From the NCBI GenBank assembly GCA_963995525.1, contig OZ023206.1, positions 41,284,969 to 41,348,968 on the forward strand: a DNA stretch of 64,000 bases, given 5' to 3'. The notes beneath the pieces were generated by a model. That model was not told the origin of the DNA. It saw nothing but the letters and a program-made list of their open reading frames with translations, and searched no databases. The first letter of the stretch is position 1; each line of letters opens with the position of its first letter. A program made the translations under genes and the position numbers. Source of the stretch: Escarpia spicata. Lineage: Eukaryota > Annelida > Polychaeta > Sabellida > Siboglinidae. Below, in pieces: positions 61,675 through 64,000 of the stretch.

Positions 61675-63775
61675 AGTCCCACTAATATGAACACCTCATT
61701 ATTCAGGTAATTGGCCCAGTCCCGGGGGTGATCTCAATAGTGAGGTTCTACTGTTCTGAGTGTACTCATAATTTCATAAAGTATGTAGTAGATATTCTGA
61801 CACAATCAAAACTGGTTTCATTGTCAATGTCAGCACCAAGCCAAAGGATTAAATTTGCAGAAATGTTACGGTCACACTCATGCTGAACTTATTCCAAACC
61901 AAGGGAGGTTTAGCTGAGGGTCATATACATATATCGAATTGGGTTGATGCCACAGACAGGGTTAATTAGTGAAATCATTCAAAGGAGGACTAATGGAGAC
62001 TGTCTTGCATAGGAGATGAAATAAGGAAAGAACAACTGTAATTTCTGTGAAACTTTGCAGATTTGAATGTTTTCAACAGAAAAAGGTCATGCTTCTATAA
62101 ATTTGAAGTGACTTTTAGCATTACCTATTGTATGTGGTGGGTGAAAGTCATTTAAATCAGTTTCCAGTAAATGTATGAATGCACAGGGGAATACAAAAGG
62201 TGAAGAACAAGCTTCCATATGGTCACTGTACTGGTGACCCACTGACCTCTCTGTCAATGCCCTTGACAGAGAAGTGATTTACCACTGACGGAGGAAAGGG
62301 TTCTCAATCTAGTTGTGTTGGCAAACTTCAAGCGAGGTGTTGGCAGGCAAGAGTACTGTCTGAATTAGGGGAAGTACTTACACCATTACGGCCTGGAGAC
62401 CATGGTGATGATGGAAAAACAATAGATATTCCCAATTTGTGAAAATAACTGCAGTAAAGGAATTATGGGAGGGACAAAATAAATAAGCAAAGAATGGAGG
62501 AGGTGGGGGTGAGGTGAGGGGGGAGGTGGGTGTGAGGTGAGGTGAGGGTGGAGATGAGGAGGGAGGTTGATGAGAAAGTGTCAGGAGAAATTGCAACCCA
62601 GCACAATTGTCATTACATAGTGCATTGCAAACACAGCAACTTAACAATTACCACGTGATTAATCATACTATATTTAGATACTATAGAAAATATCTATTAG
62701 TAACAATGGGTGGGTAGTTATGTGTTTACCCCAAGGGTGGATTTGCAGTACATAACTGTGAGTTAGAAATAGCCTGATATTATTATACAGCCTGTACTCA
62801 TAACACTTTTAACAGACACCAGCATTTGGTTGAGACTTGAAACCAAACATTTACATAGGGATCTCTACCTGACCTAAGTATTGCCTACATACAAGACACA
62901 CCAGGTTTATGTAGACAAGCTCGAATTTCATTTCCAGAGAAACGCAAGGGACCAGGCCAGGCTGAAAAACGTAATTTGGATTGTTTGGAATATTACTGAA
63001 ATGCATTAAACACTTATTTCATGCCTGTGATCATTCTTGTAGAGGTAGATAAAGTTGCTTGATGAAAATCGGAACATCATGTTACATCATTCACATGCTG
63101 ATTACGGAAATATCATCCACTGTTAATATTAGATGATACTTAACCAGCTTGCTTGGAACGTATTTCTTCTAGTTCTATATACAGTTTGTTTACAGCAATA
63201 TGCAGATCTATTGCATGTCAAAGAATACGCACATAAAGCAGTTATTGCCTGTAAGTAGTAAACGTTAATTTATATATATACGTGCAACATGCATTTCTGT
63301 TGGAATAGCAAAATAGCAAGTTGAATTTTTGCCTGAGAAAAGCACACCCAAAAAATGGCCTAGAGCTAAAGCTCAAGTAAGACTAAAGTTTATCTCTGTC
63401 TTAAATCACCCCTGGAATTAAGTAGTTTCATAACAGTTGAGCTACATTTGTGACATGTGTACCATGAAACAATATATGCCTCCTTGTTTACCAAATCTAA
63501 AAACACGAGTTGCTGACAGCTAACAACATCAAACTTTGGCCTGCCTACTTATGCGACCAGCTGCTCCATTTAAGGGCCTGTCAGTTTTTATGTTATGATC
63601 CTGTTTATCAGTAAACAGTTCTACAGTTTGCCCGATAAGTTACCCTGCATTTACAGATTTAGTTGGTGAGCAGACAGTCATTTGTGAAAAACAAAACTTT
63701 GACCTCCAGAAAAAATTGGTAAAGCACAAAAAACAAGTGGTAGGACGATGTTTGCCCAACAACAAGACAAGTAAC
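61675..63775. other. Region without a supported gene
   Basis: A GAGGTGGG-rich tract lies at 62495-62570, its minus-strand frame being Pro/Ser-rich low complexity. No exon with matching phase for the BNIP3-like first exon was recognised. Confidence 0.4.
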
Positions 63776-63799
63776 TGTTCATACAAATATAGACCTAAC

Positions 63800-64000
63800 T
63801 GGTTATTGAGAAGCTGGATGAGATGGGGAGGCCACTTGGCAAGGATGGATGCTGAAAAATAGTGAAGAGAGCAGAGGCGGAACAACATGAAGTCCACAGG
63901 AAAAGGGGAAGGCCACAACTGAGATGGGAGGACTGCGTGAGGAGGGACAACAGAAGATCAGAGGAGGATAAAAGATAGAAATAGATCAAAGAGAGGGAGC
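63800..64000 (+). pseudogene. LINE C-terminal fragment at right edge
   Basis: LRSWMRWGGHLARMDAEK, then after a frameshift GRPQLRWEDCVRRDNRRSEE. This is the R-RWxGHxxRMD...GRPxxRWxDxVxxD block found at the C-terminus of many LINE reverse transcriptases. It contains stops and continues to the window end. Confidence 0.75.

Noticed and set aside
62378..62420. First exon of the BNIP3-like gene (GTAAGT donor on minus strand)
   Set aside because: The donor is good, but the phase needed to join the LIR exon meets an in-frame stop.

Overview
The window is animal (eukaryotic) nuclear DNA. The coding sequence is split by GT-AG introns, there is a canonical nuclear tRNA-His gene, and most of the length is microsatellites, minisatellites, long satellite arrays and remnants of LINEs, SINEs, MITEs and a hAT transposon. 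The LINE types, tRNA-derived SINEs and the form of the BNIP3-like protein suggest a marine invertebrate, possibly a lophotrochozoan such as a mollusc. The species cannot be fixed from the sequence. A 200-base run of N (27523-27722) is an assembly gap.

Layout. 1-2437 (+): three exons of a WSCD-type sulfotransferase, open at the left edge. 2581-6858: a 4.3 kb foldback element with ~610 bp terminal inverted repeats around two satellite blocks. 7580-8723: a non-autonomous hAT element with perfect 8-bp target duplications. 9-11.6 kb: mostly dinucleotide repeats. 11641-14158: a 70-bp satellite of about 36 units. 14295-15441 (-): a TATA-driven gene for an unrecognised secreted protein. 15.5-22.4 kb: AT-rich DNA and a composite repeat with a reversed LINE reverse transcriptase inside. 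22.6-24.6 kb and 26.0-27.86 kb: two dead LINEs of different clades, with tRNA-His between them.

31144-56365 (-): a BNIP3/NIX-like mitophagy receptor gene, four exons visible, first exon not found. Its phase-compatible exons are separated by an intron of about 22.8 kb. That intron holds a 45-bp minisatellite of about 56 units, a second and unrelated 70-bp satellite of about 51 units, long GA/CT tracts, and several SINE and MITE copies. 56.4-64 kb: mostly repeats (LINE tail, two MITE-like elements, a SINE) and a LINE C-terminal fragment at the right edge.

There is no operon-like organisation and the three genes have no evident functional link. Most long open frames here are tandem repeats whose unit is divisible by three (45 bp, 60 bp) or simple repeats, and should not be read as proteins. 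The observations most worth checking are the foldback element that carries satellites, the satellite-filled BNIP3 intron, the secreted precursor with a Gly-Lys-Arg site, and the dated insertions with visible target duplications.
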